Positions 37,270 through 51,291 of a stretch of DNA of 64,000 nucleotides are shown here, piece by piece. Under the pieces are notes generated by a model that worked only from the letters and a program-made list of their open reading frames with translations, searched no databases and was not told the origin of the DNA. Numbering within the stretch: the first letter of the stretch is position 1; each line of letters begins with the position of its first letter. This DNA comes from Phytoseiulus persimilis (Eukaryota > Arthropoda > Arachnida > Mesostigmata > Phytoseiidae), in contig CM075101.1 of the NCBI GenBank assembly GCA_037576195.1, forward strand, positions 7,254,001 through 7,318,000, read 5' to 3'. Made by a program: the position numbers and the translations under genes.

Positions 37270-37450
37270 GACGAAGGATGTTCGATAGGACACAGGCCGC
37301 GGCAGGCAAATGGGCTATGGGAATCGCAGGACACAAGGTTGCCTCCGAGTTCATATTTGGCGAGCTCTCATAGTCAACCTTCGAAGCCAGAGGGGCTCAG
37401 AGCAAGATCAGGGAACGCTGGACCCTTTCTACAAGACCCCAACGAATTCG
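37270..37450 (+). mobile_element. Small LINE fragment related to 1378-2135
   Basis: The translation contains GKWAMGIAGHKVASEFIFGEL followed by a stop and STFEARGAQSKI. This matches the post-RT segment of the LINE at 1378-2135, and the 21 bp around CAACCTTCGAAGCCAGAG are almost identical. Only this piece is recognisable. Confidence 0.6.
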
Positions 37451-38161
37451 CCAGTAACATTCAATTGATACACGGAGAAGTCCTCAAATGCACCTCGATG
37501 GCGTCACCACTTCTCCAAACCGCTCGCTTCGCTGCTAACGTCCGCAAGAACAACGAATAATCTACTGAAGAACGATCTACCAGATTCCTAACTGAATCAG
37601 GAAAACTCGCCGTCATGTGACGGTGAAGTGGAATGTTCCGAGGCTATATTGGACACCGCGTTTCCAATGCCCTATCGATTACTGCGCTCATCTTATGATA
37701 CCGGAGTTAAGCACAGGCGACGGAGTTGCAAGAGGTGAACTCACTCGCTGGTGAGGGCGCGGCACAGATTTTCTGGGTGTCAACCGAAGTCTCGACCTTC
37801 CTCCCAGGCCTCATAGCGTTCCGGTTGAAACAGAATGAGGCGATCCATGTTCATGTGGACGTTATCCATCCTGCAGCAGCACTGAGACGGAAGACAATCG
37901 GGTATGTTGTACTCCGGTGAGAATGCCATATTCTTGAAATTACCAACAGTCAACATTTTCTCATCCGCGCAGCATTGATGGTGGATCCCGCCTTTGCCGT
38001 AACTTTTCGCTGTCAATGGAAGCAAGAATCGGCATGTTCAGGATGTCCAGTGTGTCGTACGGCCATGGTCGAGCACTCCATCCGCGGTATGGTTTGAAAA
38101 TGTGCGAAACATTCGAAATTACTCTGGAGTCAGTTCCCCTTTGGAGGATTCAATCTTTCAG
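37451..38161. other. Intergenic, no gene recognised
   Basis: No domain recognised. A frame that later runs through the minisatellite opens at about 38102. Confidence 0.4.
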
Positions 38162-38292
38162 CGGTCAGGTCCCGGAATCACCCCTCCAGAGTTGGACAGT
38201 CATGCTCAGATTGGTCTCGGAATTACCTCTCCACACTTGAAAAAGTATGGCCAGATTGGTCCCGGAATCACCTCTCCAGAGTTGGAAAGTAA
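38162..38292 (+). repeat. 45-bp minisatellite, left part (3 units)
   Basis: Units start at 38162 (diverged), 38207 and 38252, spaced exactly 45 bp. Because 45 is a multiple of three, the array is open in one frame and would encode a 15-residue repeat (QIGLGITPPELESNG type). The third unit is cut after 41 bp by the LINE at 38293 and continues at 42471. Confidence 0.9.
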
Positions 38293-38653
38293 AAAAACGA
38301 AAACGAAGGGTGATATCGCTGAAGACTTTATCCATCGATCAGGCAGAAAGTCACAGTTTTCTGTGTTTCAACGGGAAGTTTCTGTTGAGCAACGATTTAA
38401 ATCGGAAGAGGGACTCGGGAGGAACCTTGTGAGCGGCAGAATCGGTCGTTACGCACGGTCCCAGAAGCTCGAGGGCGCCTCCAGAGGAATCTACGCGGCT
38501 GCACCTACGGGTGATTGATCAACTTTTCGGACCCACCGTGTCCACATACTTCAGTACCGGGAGACCTTCAGCATTATCCGTATAGGGAGACAGCGCAGAG
38601 ATTCCGCACCATATCAGAACACATCGAGGTTATTCGGAGGTTGAATCTCGGAG

Positions 38654-40770
38654 ATGGGTCTGCCGAGAACCCTTCGCAAGAGCTCCCAAGGCGAGAAAGA
38701 GGGCGATGAAGAAGAGATGAAGCGCACAGACATGGAAACGGTGGACGAAGAGGTCGAAGAGAGAGCGGAAAACGTCATAGAGGCAAACCCGAACGCTGTT
38801 GGGCTCCAGGCTACAGTAGCAAAGACTAACAAGGATAAGATACAGAAGTCTACTTGCCCAATGCAGTTGCCCCCGGAAGCAACTCTCAAGGTAGAAGGGC
38901 CAATATCGGAGAACTAATCAAGGAGTTGCAAGAAGCGCAAAGACCCTTCTTTTACAGATGGGGAAGAGTGCGATAAGAGAGGAAAACCTGCGATTTGGAA
39001 GAAAAAATTGCTGGAAAAATAAACAGTATAATCAAGAAGAAAATCGACGAATTATACGAGAACGAAGTCCATAACACCGCGAAAGTAGTCAAGAATATCA
39101 CCCAAGAACTCATCAGGGGAGTGGCGAGGCTTGAGAGGGAGGTCAGAGAACTCATCAAAGAAAGTGTGACGATCCCGATACAAGCTGTGACGAAACCCTG
39201 TGAGATATGTGCGAAACGCAAAGCGGAACAAAGGGTGCCCCAGAGCGGAAGACAAGATTAGAGCAAGAAGAAGCTGATAAAATAAAGAGAGAAATCTCAG
39301 ATCTGGAAACCCTGGAAGGAATGGTACACCTTGCCTAGAAGAAATGGCCCAAGCAAACCTTCGAGAAGGTAACTAAAAGCAACGCTGGAATTGTCGGTAA
39401 CCGCGGCTGCCGTGTACTCATCCACAGCGGCGATGATCAGGATCAGAGAACGACGAACATCATTGAGCAGCTGTCACGCTTCTTCCCCGCGGTCAAGGAA
39501 ATCCACAGCCTCGAGGACGGTGAGGTCGCTTCTACAACTGCACTGCTGTCGCCTGCGCTCCTAAGAGCAGGTGCCTCACAAGTCGCTAAAGAGAAGAGAA
39601 CCCTCATCGTGGGAAAGATCAAGAGCGCCGCTACACCGATAGACATCGCAGAAATACTTCAGAAAGTGGCAGAGCAGGTGAAAATGAGCTGTTATAGGAT
39701 CGAAGGAAAGGTTCTGATAAAGATACCGCGTAACTCCGACCACGAACTATATGGAAAACTCGCGGAGGCAAGTTGGATCGTCAATGGCACTGAAGGTGGA
39801 GCAGAGCTCTCGCTCAAGTCACTCCGAGATCCTGCCAAAAGGTCAGCAGACAAGAGACAAACAGACGGCAAGAAGACCTCGCGACGAAACGAAGGATCAA
39901 TCCTCGTCGGAACAGGAGAGAAAAGCTTTGCCGATGTCCTCAGAAACCTTCGCAGCAATATCGACACGGAGACTGCCAGAGCTCTTGGAGTCGACGTCCG
40001 AGGGGTGCGCCAAACAGGAGAAGGTCTCAGGATCCAGATTCGGGAAAAGAAAAATGGGGGACAGGAGAGACTAGCCAAATACATCTCTGATGAGCTTAAA
40101 CTGAGCGCGAAAACGCGGGGGCCCCAACTGAACTCCACCATCATTGTGTCTCGCATGGACATGGTCACTGATGAGTTGGAGATCGATAAAGAACTCAGAA
40201 ACGCATTAGGAAGGCAGCAGGAAGGATACATTCGAGTGGAACAGATAAGAGAAACGAAATCAGGGGGAAAGAACAGCCTTGGTCCGACTATCCAAATCCG
40301 ACGCTGGAAGGATGCTTAAGATAGGAAAGATCAAGATCGGATGGCAACTCTGCAGCGTAAAAGAATGGTACGATGTTCCTATCTGCTACAGGTGTCAGGG
40401 AGTGGGCCACAAATCCAACACTTGCTCAGTAAAAGAAACAAGAGAGAGGAAGTGCTACCGATGCGGAGGCAACGGCCACATCGGCAAGAATTGTAAATCA
40501 GCGGATGCTTTCTGTACAAGCTGTGAAGCAAGCGGACATTCGGCATACTCATCACTGTGCCCGAAATATCGACTGATCATCCAGACGATGCGAGACCGGT
40601 TGCGAAGCAGTGGACAGCGAACTGAGAATGTCGAGAACCGCGGACCAGCAATCGGAAAACCCGCAGAAGCTGAGACGCAAGAGAACACCATAGGAAACAG
40701 AACAAAGGAGTCTGAAGCATGGATCACAATGCAGAACGGGAAGAGGGTCCCGTCAGGAAACCTACAATGA
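38654..40770 (+). pseudogene. LINE ORF1 (gag-like, three CCHC knuckles), frameshifted
   Basis: ORF1 is spread over several frames: acidic N-terminal region 38654-38917, a helical Lys/Glu-rich part 38995-39261, a middle part 39609-40319, and a zinc-finger part 40279-40770. The last part holds CYRCQGVGHKSNTC, CYRCGGNGHIGKNC and CTSCEASGHSAYSSLC, the CCHC array by which R1-type ORF1 proteins bind nucleic acid. A single-base shift near 40280 separates the middle and zinc parts. The TGA that ends ORF1 (40768-40770) overlaps the ATG of ORF2 (40767-40769). Confidence 0.85.
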
Positions 40771-42213
40771 ACATGAAGATAGTAAAGATCAACCTCAACA
40801 GATCTATAGCAGCACACGCTCTCCTGGAAGACAGAGTCAACAAGGAAGATATCAGCGTATGTATACTGAGCGAAGTTAATAGAAAAATATCCAACAGAAA
40901 ATTTGGAAGAGACCAAGGATGGATTTCTGAAGAATCAGGGGATACTGCCATATGGATCACCCGTAACTGTAAGGAAAGTATCAAGGAACGGAAGATAGCT
41001 GGAGGTATCACCGAGGTGGCCCTCGCCGAGAGCAACACACGCCTCCTCAGCTGTTATTTCTCACCGAACCGGAATACAGAAGAATTTATTGAATACATCG
41101 GAGCACTAGAAAACGTCGTTGAAGGAACGAGCGGACAGCTTATCGTCGCGGGAGACTTCAGTGCGGCATCAACGGCCTGGGGAAGTGCTCGCAACACAAC
41201 CAGGGGCAATGCCCTGGAGGAGCTACTGGCAAGACACGGATTGTATATACTCAATGACCCCCACATTCCGAAGAGGTACACAGGAGACCTCCATCGACAT
41301 CACAGCAGCACGAATCCCGTCTGGGATCTCAGGATGTTTACAGTCTGACCTGAAGGGGACTGAACACATCAAGATGGTCGTCAATAAGGCCGCGAAAGTG
41401 GCAACCGACATAGCGATGATTTTACCGCGCACCTATGGAGCATCTGAGGACCAAAGGAGGATTTTGGCCACAGTGGCCCAATCCATAGCACTGTATGCCG
41501 CCCCTATTCGGAGTCCATCAGCGCTGCGATACAAAAAGAATAGAGACGCTCTGGAACGAGCGCAAAGAATCACCGCGATAAGGATCACTAGAGCCTATCG
41601 CACGGTATCCACTTCAGCTTTGCTTGTGCTGGCCCGCGCGATCCCGTGGTCCCTCCTGGCGCAGGAGAGAGTGGACACCTACAGGCGCGACAACATCCGA
41701 GATGGGGACGACGAGTCCGGAAGTGACGAGGAGGCCCACAAAAAGGATGAAGAGATACGCGAAGAGACGCTCAACAAGTGGCAACAATCTTGGAGCAGCT
41801 CGCTGACCGGCAGAACGACCTACGATAGCATATCGGACCTGCGAAGCTGGTACAAGCGGGAATTCGGTGAACTAACGTACCTGACAACCCGAGTCCTCAC
41901 AGGACACGGAGATTTCCAGAAGTACCTTCATCGCTTCAAGAAAGCTCCTAGCCCACTGTGCATCCTTTGCGATTCAGGGGCAGAAGACGATGTGGATCAT
42001 ACGGTCTTCACTTGCGGAGCGCTGTCTCAGCCAAGACGAGGCTTAGAAGGAGGCTCGGTCCCAGAACTGGTCCAGAAGATGCTGCAAAATGAAGGTAAGT
42101 GGAATTTATTCTCACGCAAAATAGGATGTATACTCAAAAAAAAGGAGTACATGCTCATGCGAAGAAACGCAGAACTAAACGGGCAACCTATGCCTGCGCC
42201 TGAGGTCCCGTAG
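40767..42213 (+). pseudogene. LINE ORF2 remnant: endonuclease joined to C-terminal domain, no RT
   Basis: From the ATG at 40767 the frame encodes the R1-type endonuclease: INLNRS at the start, a SEVNR glutamate motif, and VAGDFSAASTAWGS at the GDFN position. After a frame change near 41270 comes the SIDIT motif (S-x-x-D-x-T). The next recognisable sequence, from about 41363 (TEHIKMVVNKAAKVATDI), already belongs after the reverse transcriptase. It leads to the C-terminal zinc motif CILCDSGAEDDVDHTVFTC near 42000 and a stop at 42211-42213. About 500 or more RT codons usual for this family are absent, so the deletion runs close to the end of the endonuclease. Confidence 0.85.
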
Positions 42214-42455
42214 GGAACCCTAGCCGCAAGACAGAACGGAGAATAGATAAACAAAAAGGGAGACGAGATCTGAATGACGAAGCGGACGGCCCTTGGTGAC
42301 CCGGAAGTAATACAATACGGGGTTGATTTGAGTGCCCAGTCACCAAAAGGGCGGAGGGAGGGGTTTTAGAGGACACACCTCATAACTAGGGTAACGGACG
42401 TAAGTCCTATCTCTTGTATCCGAAGGGATTTCCCCTCCCGCCACAAAAAAAAAGA

Positions 42456-42790
42456 AGAGTTGGAAAGTAATGGTCAGATTGGTCTCGGAATCACCCCTCT
42501 AAAGTTGGAAAGTAATGGCCAGATTGGTCTCGGAATCACCCCTCCAGAATTGGAAAGTAATGCTCAGATTGGTCTCGGAATCAACCCTCCACACTTGAAA
42601 AAGTATGGACAGATTGGTCTCGGAATCACCCCTCGAAAGTTGGAAAGTGATGGCCAGATTGGTCTCGGAATCACCCCTCCAGGTTTGGAAAACTTTTTTC
42701 AGATTGGTTCCAGAATCAACTCTCCAGACTCAGGAAAGTATTGTCAGATTGGTCCCAGAATCACTCCCACGTATCCCAGAAGGAGAACGG
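42456..42790 (+). repeat. 45-bp minisatellite, right part (7 units)
   Basis: After the duplicated target (42456-42470) the CAGATTGGT start of each unit occurs at 42475, 42520, 42565, 42610, 42655, 42700 and 42745, always 45 bp apart. The first of these follows on exactly from the interrupted unit at 38252. The last two units are diverged. The open frame continues to a stop near 42912. Confidence 0.92.
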
Positions 42791-44249
42791 ACAAACTGAC
42801 AACCAACTGGCAGACGAAGCGAATCATATATGGTAAGGATATCGTGTGTTGTTCGGTTTCAAGGAGATCAAGATCCGAAATTGGTTTCAAAAGCTCGACT
42901 CAGATAGTGTGAGGTCCAAAGTTCTTGGGGGGGGGGAGAGGCTAAGGCCGGCTCAGTCCCCCACCGGCTACGCCAATAACTTCCACATATGGAATGAGAT
43001 TCCGGTCATTGATAGAAAGGAGAGAAATGAAAGACAGCGTAATGATCACCTTCAGCTCCGATTGCAGCAACTTCGGCATAGATTTTATTGAGGTTTGAAA
43101 ATCGATTATCACATCTCGGAAACTTCGCAACAGTGATCCAGGCGCATGTGCGACTATTTCTGTCAAGTTTTCTTAACACTTCATCGACAGGACCTTGTCG
43201 AGCACGCTGCACTCCGCGGTTCTCTAATCCTAAACTCTTTATAACCGTTGGGCGTTCTCGAATTGTATAATTACTCGAGTGTGTCTAATTCCACCTAAGA
43301 GACCCGTGGTCGAGCAAACTCGTCGACCGCTAACAGAGTTCCTCGCGGATCGCATAACATATCGAGGTTCTGAATAAATAGGTATATTATCAGATTCATC
43401 TTGTCGCATTGAAACACACTAAAAGTGATGACTCTTTTTCTTCCACCTGATGCTGCATGACCGAGCCTGAATTCACGCGGCCAGTTCGAAATCAGAGAGA
43501 TCTCCTCCAAAGCAGAACGGCCGTTCCTTCATATCGTGTCCAGCTCTCTTCGATCGTCAGCATCTGATCGGAAATCACACTGAAGATCGCATCTTCACAA
43601 GGAGTACGTCGATTCATCCCAGCAAACGATGCAGCGTCGCTCTGCGGAGAGTGGGCATCGATTTTAGACATGTTTTGTAGAACATTCCAGGCCATCTGGT
43701 CAATAGAGCCCGCCCCTTCTCTGTTTCGTCTTCAACAGTGGGGTATTCGCCTTCCCTCGACAGAACTCTTCTTTACCGATACCTCCACCAGAGTTGGGAC
43801 TCGACGAATCAAATATTCCTCTCAGGAAAGACGCTAATAATAGTTGGTGATGACCAGAATGTCAATGCAAACGAGCGAAACTTTCTCCTACAGTCTGAGT
43901 GCATCAGAGACTTCCCCGTAACTGGCGTTTTTTTTTACATCACGAAGGTCTGCTCCTCTTGCATGAGATCTCATCATCAGTCAAGTATTACGATCGTCCT
44001 CGTGTGCACGATCGACGTATAGGCAGACTAAAGTTTCGACGTTGATAGGGAAGAGCTCCACACTCGAAAGGATGCAACAGGTGGAGTAGGCAAAAATCGT
44101 GGTACAAACTTGGGAAGGAGCATGTTTCCTCAGATGATCGTCGTCGGAGAAGTTGAGGATGTGATGACAGGAAGAGATTCCGGGCTTGCGGAGAAGCAGG
44201 AGGGAGACCGGAGCAGAAAACTCAGTCGTGAATCTCTTCTAGAAAATTC
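42791..44249. other. 3' flank of SLC35B1, no gene recognised
   Basis: A run of ten G lies at 42927-42936. Otherwise only short frames. The 3' UTR of SLC35B1 should lie just below 44250. Confidence 0.45.
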
Positions 44250-45188
44250 TTACGCCTTCTTGACGGAGTGTCCGGATTTACCGTAGAATGCGTCTAGGAA
44301 AAGACCAGCGAACACAAACACGGTTCCGATCCATTGGTGGTTGCTGAGAGCGTTCCCGAAAAGCAGTACCGATCCGAGAACGGTGAAGAACTTTCGAGTC
44401 GTAGTGACGATGGAACAGACCAATGGTCCAAACTCTGCCACAGTAGAGTAGATGAAGATCTGTCCGATAGCCGAGCACACAGCGAAGAGCGCGAGTTCGC
44501 CACAAACCTGGGGATGCTTCTGAACGAATTCGAGGAACAGCGGTAATTCACCAGTATAGACGATTGCCATCACAACGTACACGACTGAGAAGAAGTTGAG
44601 CTGGCTCATCATGTGTAGCGACTTCGTCTGATGGCTCTGTCGCATACGATCCTGCAAGGCGGCGATGAGACCGTCCGAGACCAGAGAGATGCCGAGGAAC
44701 ACGTTGCCGAACATTGAACCTTCACTGCCGCCTCCTTTATCGTTCTTATAGATGAACATGGCTACGCCGATCACGATCAGGGTAACGAAGCAGTATTTGA
44801 GCAGCGAATAGCGTTTCCTCGCGAGTAGAACACCCAAGAGCATCACTGGGATCGGTTTGCACGACTTGGCAACGACTTGCGTCGGATAGTTCACGTATTT
44901 CAAAGCCACGGTGCTCGTCAGCATGGCGAGCATATAAAAGAAGGATGTAGAGACATAGTATCCGTACCCGGTTGGATCGCGGCCCTGCTTCCAGACGGTC
45001 GACAGCAAAACCTTCGCCAGAAGACAGTTCACTAAACATTGCATGAAGAGTAGAGTGAAGGGGTAATCGAACCGTTCCTGTTGAGGCCCGTAGCGCCCCC
45101 GGAGAATTTTCTCCTGGAAAATGCCGAAGACTGCATACGAGACCAGGATTCCGGCAGCGTAGATGATCAGTTTCACTGAAGACCTCAT
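44250..45188 (-). CDS. SLC35B1: SLC35B1-type ER nucleotide transporter (single exon)
   Basis: This is a ten-helix drug/metabolite-superfamily membrane protein closely matching SLC35B1, the ER nucleotide transporter reported to exchange ATP and ADP and important for ER energy supply and glycoprotein folding. I start it at the ATG at 45188, giving 312 aa; the human protein has about 320. The first helix and the FGIFQEKI motif then begin where they do in the family. An in-frame ATG at 45314 would add 42 mostly acidic residues with no family counterpart. Conserved segments seen: VNYPTQVVAKSCKPIPVMLL (99-118), the SLVSDGL segment (168-174) and FGPLVCSIVTTTRKFFTVL (253-271). The C-terminus ends KSGHSVKKA, a lysine-rich tail like the ER-retrieval tails of the family. 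No intron interrupts the coding sequence. It is divergent from the KAT2 gene. Confidence 0.95.
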   Translation of the reverse strand: MRSSVKLIIYAAGILVSYAVFGIFQEKILRGRYGPQQERFDYPFTLLFMQCLVNCLLAKVLLSTVWKQGRDPTGYGYYVSTSFFYMLAMLTSTVALKYVNYPTQVVAKSCKPIPVMLLGVLLARKRYSLLKYCFVTLIVIGVAMFIYKNDKGGGSEGSMFGNVFLGISLVSDGLIAALQDRMRQSHQTKSLHMMSQLNFFSVVYVVMAIVYTGELPLFLEFVQKHPQVCGELALFAVCSAIGQIFIYSTVAEFGPLVCSIVTTTRKFFTVLGSVLLFGNALSNHQWIGTVFVFAGLFLDAFYGKSGHSVKKA

Positions 45189-46584
45189 CCTCTTCGGTTC
45201 ACGCTGAGCCACGGCAGAGTCACCTTCGCCCACCGGGAATGCCGCTCGTTGCTCTAAGACCAAGAGCCCACCGGTGCTATCAATTACAACCTCGAGGTCG
45301 TCAGCTCTGCGCATCTCATCCTGGCCTGAAGAGAATCGACTCTTGCTCCCCGCGTCACTTTTGTGCCTCGCTGAGAACCACGCTGTCGAGGATAGATGTA
45401 GAGGTTCTAGAGCCGACCGGCTTCTCAAACTTCGAACGCCGTAACCGCACAGCTGGCCACAGTCCCGTTGGTCCACGTAGTCTTTCTTCCAATCGAGCTG
45501 AGCTCCGACGTTTAAACCGATGCCGGATACGCAGAGAAAAAAAGAAGAGATTGGAGGTCCTCTCCGAGCTTCAGGGTGAGAACCGGATTGTATGAGCTAC
45601 GCTGGTTCTCCCCGAGCCAAAGCTTTGGCGAACTTCATTACTGGTTGACAAAAACTCCAAGTAGCGGAGAGTGCTTCCGTCTCCCTCCCCCCTCCCCTGT
45701 GGCGCAAAGCGACGGAAAGCCGAGCCGCTCACAAGCGTTACTCGGGCGCCGAGTGCCTGGGCCATGCGACGGGCTGATGTCGGTGCGCTTCGAATCAGTT
45801 TTCACTCCCGAACGCTTGTCCCAATCGATAGAGATCTACGAAATGGTTCCCTAAGGCGGCTGTGGTCCTCTGATGAGCTCCTAGAGTGCGCTTTGTTCTG
45901 AGCTTCGCGAGTTCAACTCGACGAAGTTGTTGACGGCTCTAAGGTAGGCTCTCGTGAGTAAACAAAGGGGTATTCCAATCAAAACAAGTCTACGCCAACT
46001 CGCTGACAGGATAAGAATCGATCGTTGCTACTGAACAGGAGTGAGATCGAGGGACACTGGATGCAAAGTGACCGGTCGATACGATGTGTTCGTTAACTTG
46101 TGTCGTGATCTCGTGACCGCGGCTTGGATTCTTGATGGAGCGTCCCTGTTGTGACGCTAACTTTCAAACTGGCTGCCTTCCGCTGGGATCTTCTGGGAAC
46201 AGCATGACGGAAAGAATGCCCAGCGCTCGAGATCCGAGCCGAGCACGATCCGATAATCTACCTATCATGGTGACTGCTTCAAACTCTTCTCTAAACGGAA
46301 CACGGGTATCGAACTCCGTACGAATTCGGGCTCTCCATTGAGGAGGCTCCTCCAACATTGAGAGGCACTGCAAATCCTCTCTCGGAATATCTTCAAGCCT
46401 CCGAGCCGGCGATTTCCACAAATCCGAGACACCACACTATGTAGTTTCTTTGCTTTTGGTTACGTTCTGGGATTCCGACGCAGCATGTCTGGAAGCAACA
46501 GTCTTGTGAGAAGCATCGGATCGTGTTGACGTCGCGCATCGCACGTTGAATGTCTGGTAAACGCTCGTGGTCTCGCATTCGCAG
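45189..46584. promoter_or_regulatory. Head-to-head intergenic region between SLC35B1 and KAT2
   Basis: The two genes are transcribed away from each other across about 1.4 kb, which must hold both 5' UTRs and promoters. No individual element can be assigned. An upstream ATG at 46550, out of frame with KAT2, opens a 120-codon frame that overlaps the KAT2 start. Confidence 0.5.
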
Positions 46585-49452
<2,868 letters not shown>

Positions 49453-51204
49453 AAAACCTGCAACGTTTTCTGTCACATCATTGTTAGGGCACCCAATGCT
49501 ATTTATTGTAAGCTATGGTACTATTGCTCCAGATTGCTGACATGGCGATCCTTGATAGCATCATTCAAAGTGGAGCCATTTTTGTGTCGTGTGCAAGAGT
49601 CTCACTTTGTCTGGGTGTCGCGTCTCTCAATTCAAGTTTGAACGTGTTCAAAGATTATGGAAGTTATGGAAGCAGAGTGAAGGATATTCTCCAACTCTTG
49701 TTCAAAACATATCTATGGAAACAGGAAACTGAAGAGGGTGAGAAGAACTCAACCGCTCGAAAATTCCCCAGGAATTGAGTCGGCAACACACAGATCACTT
49801 GATCTCAGTCCCTGTCTCGGAGATTGCCCACATCTCCCTTCGAGGTGTTCCGGAAGGGAGAGAGATAGAATATAATATGTTGTAAAGGGCGGTGAGAACA
49901 AATGAAGGCGAATTCCATGTGTAGAACATGCGCGGAACCAGCGAATCATGTAGACAGTTAGAATTACGCTTCCAAACGCATGGCGTTTCCACTCAAGAGA
50001 TTGCTGTTGTTGTAAGACATGTAAAGTTGTAACATAATTGATTATTTTTCCAAGAAACGATGGAAATTTAGAATTCAGAATCAATGACTCCTGCTCTTGC
50101 GATCGTCAAGCTTGTGAGCTCGGGTTCGGCTCTCCTCTGACCCCGGTCCAACTCGAGACTACGATTCCCAAAAGTGTTGAGATATGTGTAATTGATCTGG
50201 CATGCCACTCGAACTGAAATAGCGATCTTCCCATAGCTCGTTGCCGCTATCACAGGGAACGAAAGGGGCAGCATCAGGATGAAGAACCCTGAGACCTCTG
50301 TTCTGTAGACGACCACAAATCAGGAATTCCCTCGAGAGTGGGGGCTTCGTTGCCCGCAACTCAACGGTACCCTGGACATTTTTGCGAGATTTTCCCCCCA
50401 ATCCTAGAGCTGTGGGAGGGGCATCAACCTTGTTGGGGCATCATAGAAGATTCCTCATGAGACAATTGCGGAATACTGGGCGGAGGGAAACCCACCTCGA
50501 TTTGCATAACCAGAGCCTGATACAGATATTTACCCCAATATCCGCTGCCGCAGAGAATACGAGATATTCCTTCTTGCCGTTCGATGCAGTTGAAACCAAG
50601 GCTGTGAGAAAGGGATTCCTCCTCGCTCATCCCCCTCTTACCAGTAGTGGGAACCTTACCCCGTCGGTGCCGGAATTTCTTGTTTTCCTGAGACGCCAGA
50701 GCAGACGTGTCAGGTCAAGCAAACAAGGAATCGCTCGGCGGAAACTCAACCAGAAGGCGGGAGCAAAATTATAGTGACCGTTCTTGGCAATTGTGCTCGG
50801 GCATGAGAATGAGGGGATTCCTGATTTCAGAGACGGAACAACATCGAACGACGAGAATGGAGCCTCAACAGCTGGTCAGGTGACGGGATGACCAAGAGTT
50901 CCGGCCCAGATGGTGTATGACCCAGAGTGGTTGGGTTGGGCCCCTCATGCTAGGCAGAATTTTCGAATCACTGGAAGACACTCTACAGTTTCGGAGTCGG
51001 AACGTTCATATACGGAGAAAAAGAAAATGACGCAGGAGCTGAGCAGTTTCCGAGACCATAAAAGCAACATTGAGCTTACATCAGTCGACGACAGGTCGTA
51101 ACTTTAACGTTAACAGAGGTCATTCTGTTCTCATTCCACGCGCGGAGTTTCACGCGAACTTGGTAACTTTCCGTCATGACGTTGAGAGGAGGAACTGATT
51201 GAGG
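49453..51204. other. Intergenic between KAT2 and P450, left part
   Basis: No gene recognised, and no AATAAA was found near the KAT2 stop. The sequence holds only short frames. Confidence 0.45.
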
Positions 51205-51291
51205 AAAAGCTCCGTAACAGGTTGGGCATCATTTCCAAACCTCGACTCGAGCCATGCTATTCAGTACAGCTGTCTGATTAGGCAATGGAAG
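51205..51291 (+). repeat. Dispersed repeat, copy 1 (partner at 62422-62511)
   Basis: The segment around CATCATTT, TCGACTCGA, CAGCTGT and TGAT matches 62422-62511 in the same orientation and order, with roughly three quarters of bases equal by eye. The family is not known to me. Confidence 0.5.

Larger units (their letters stand above)
38293..42455 (+). mobile_element. R1-like LINE inserted in the 45-bp minisatellite, RT deleted
   Basis: The element lies between two copies of AGAGTTGGAAAGTAA (38278-38292 and 42456-42470), the target-site duplication. It begins with about 360 bp of leader, then has a gag-like ORF1, an overlapping ORF2, a 3' UTR of about 230 bp and a short A run (42444-42452). 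ORF2 carries the R1-clade endonuclease start (INLNRS) and the C-terminal zinc motif but no reverse transcriptase. The copy at 6268-7391 shares its C-terminus and 3' UTR. The element is dead through frameshifts and the RT deletion. Confidence 0.9.

Noticed and set aside
36728-37288. 186-codon plus-strand open frame before the LINE fragment
   Set aside because: First codon is not ATG and the sequence does not resemble a reverse transcriptase or any known family.
44334-44546. Frames antisense to or out of phase with SLC35B1
   Set aside because: Shadows of the conserved coding sequence.
45189-45476. N-terminal extension of SLC35B1 to 45476 or 45314
   Set aside because: 45476 is GTG. The ATG at 45314 would add residues with no family counterpart, so it is kept only as an alternative.
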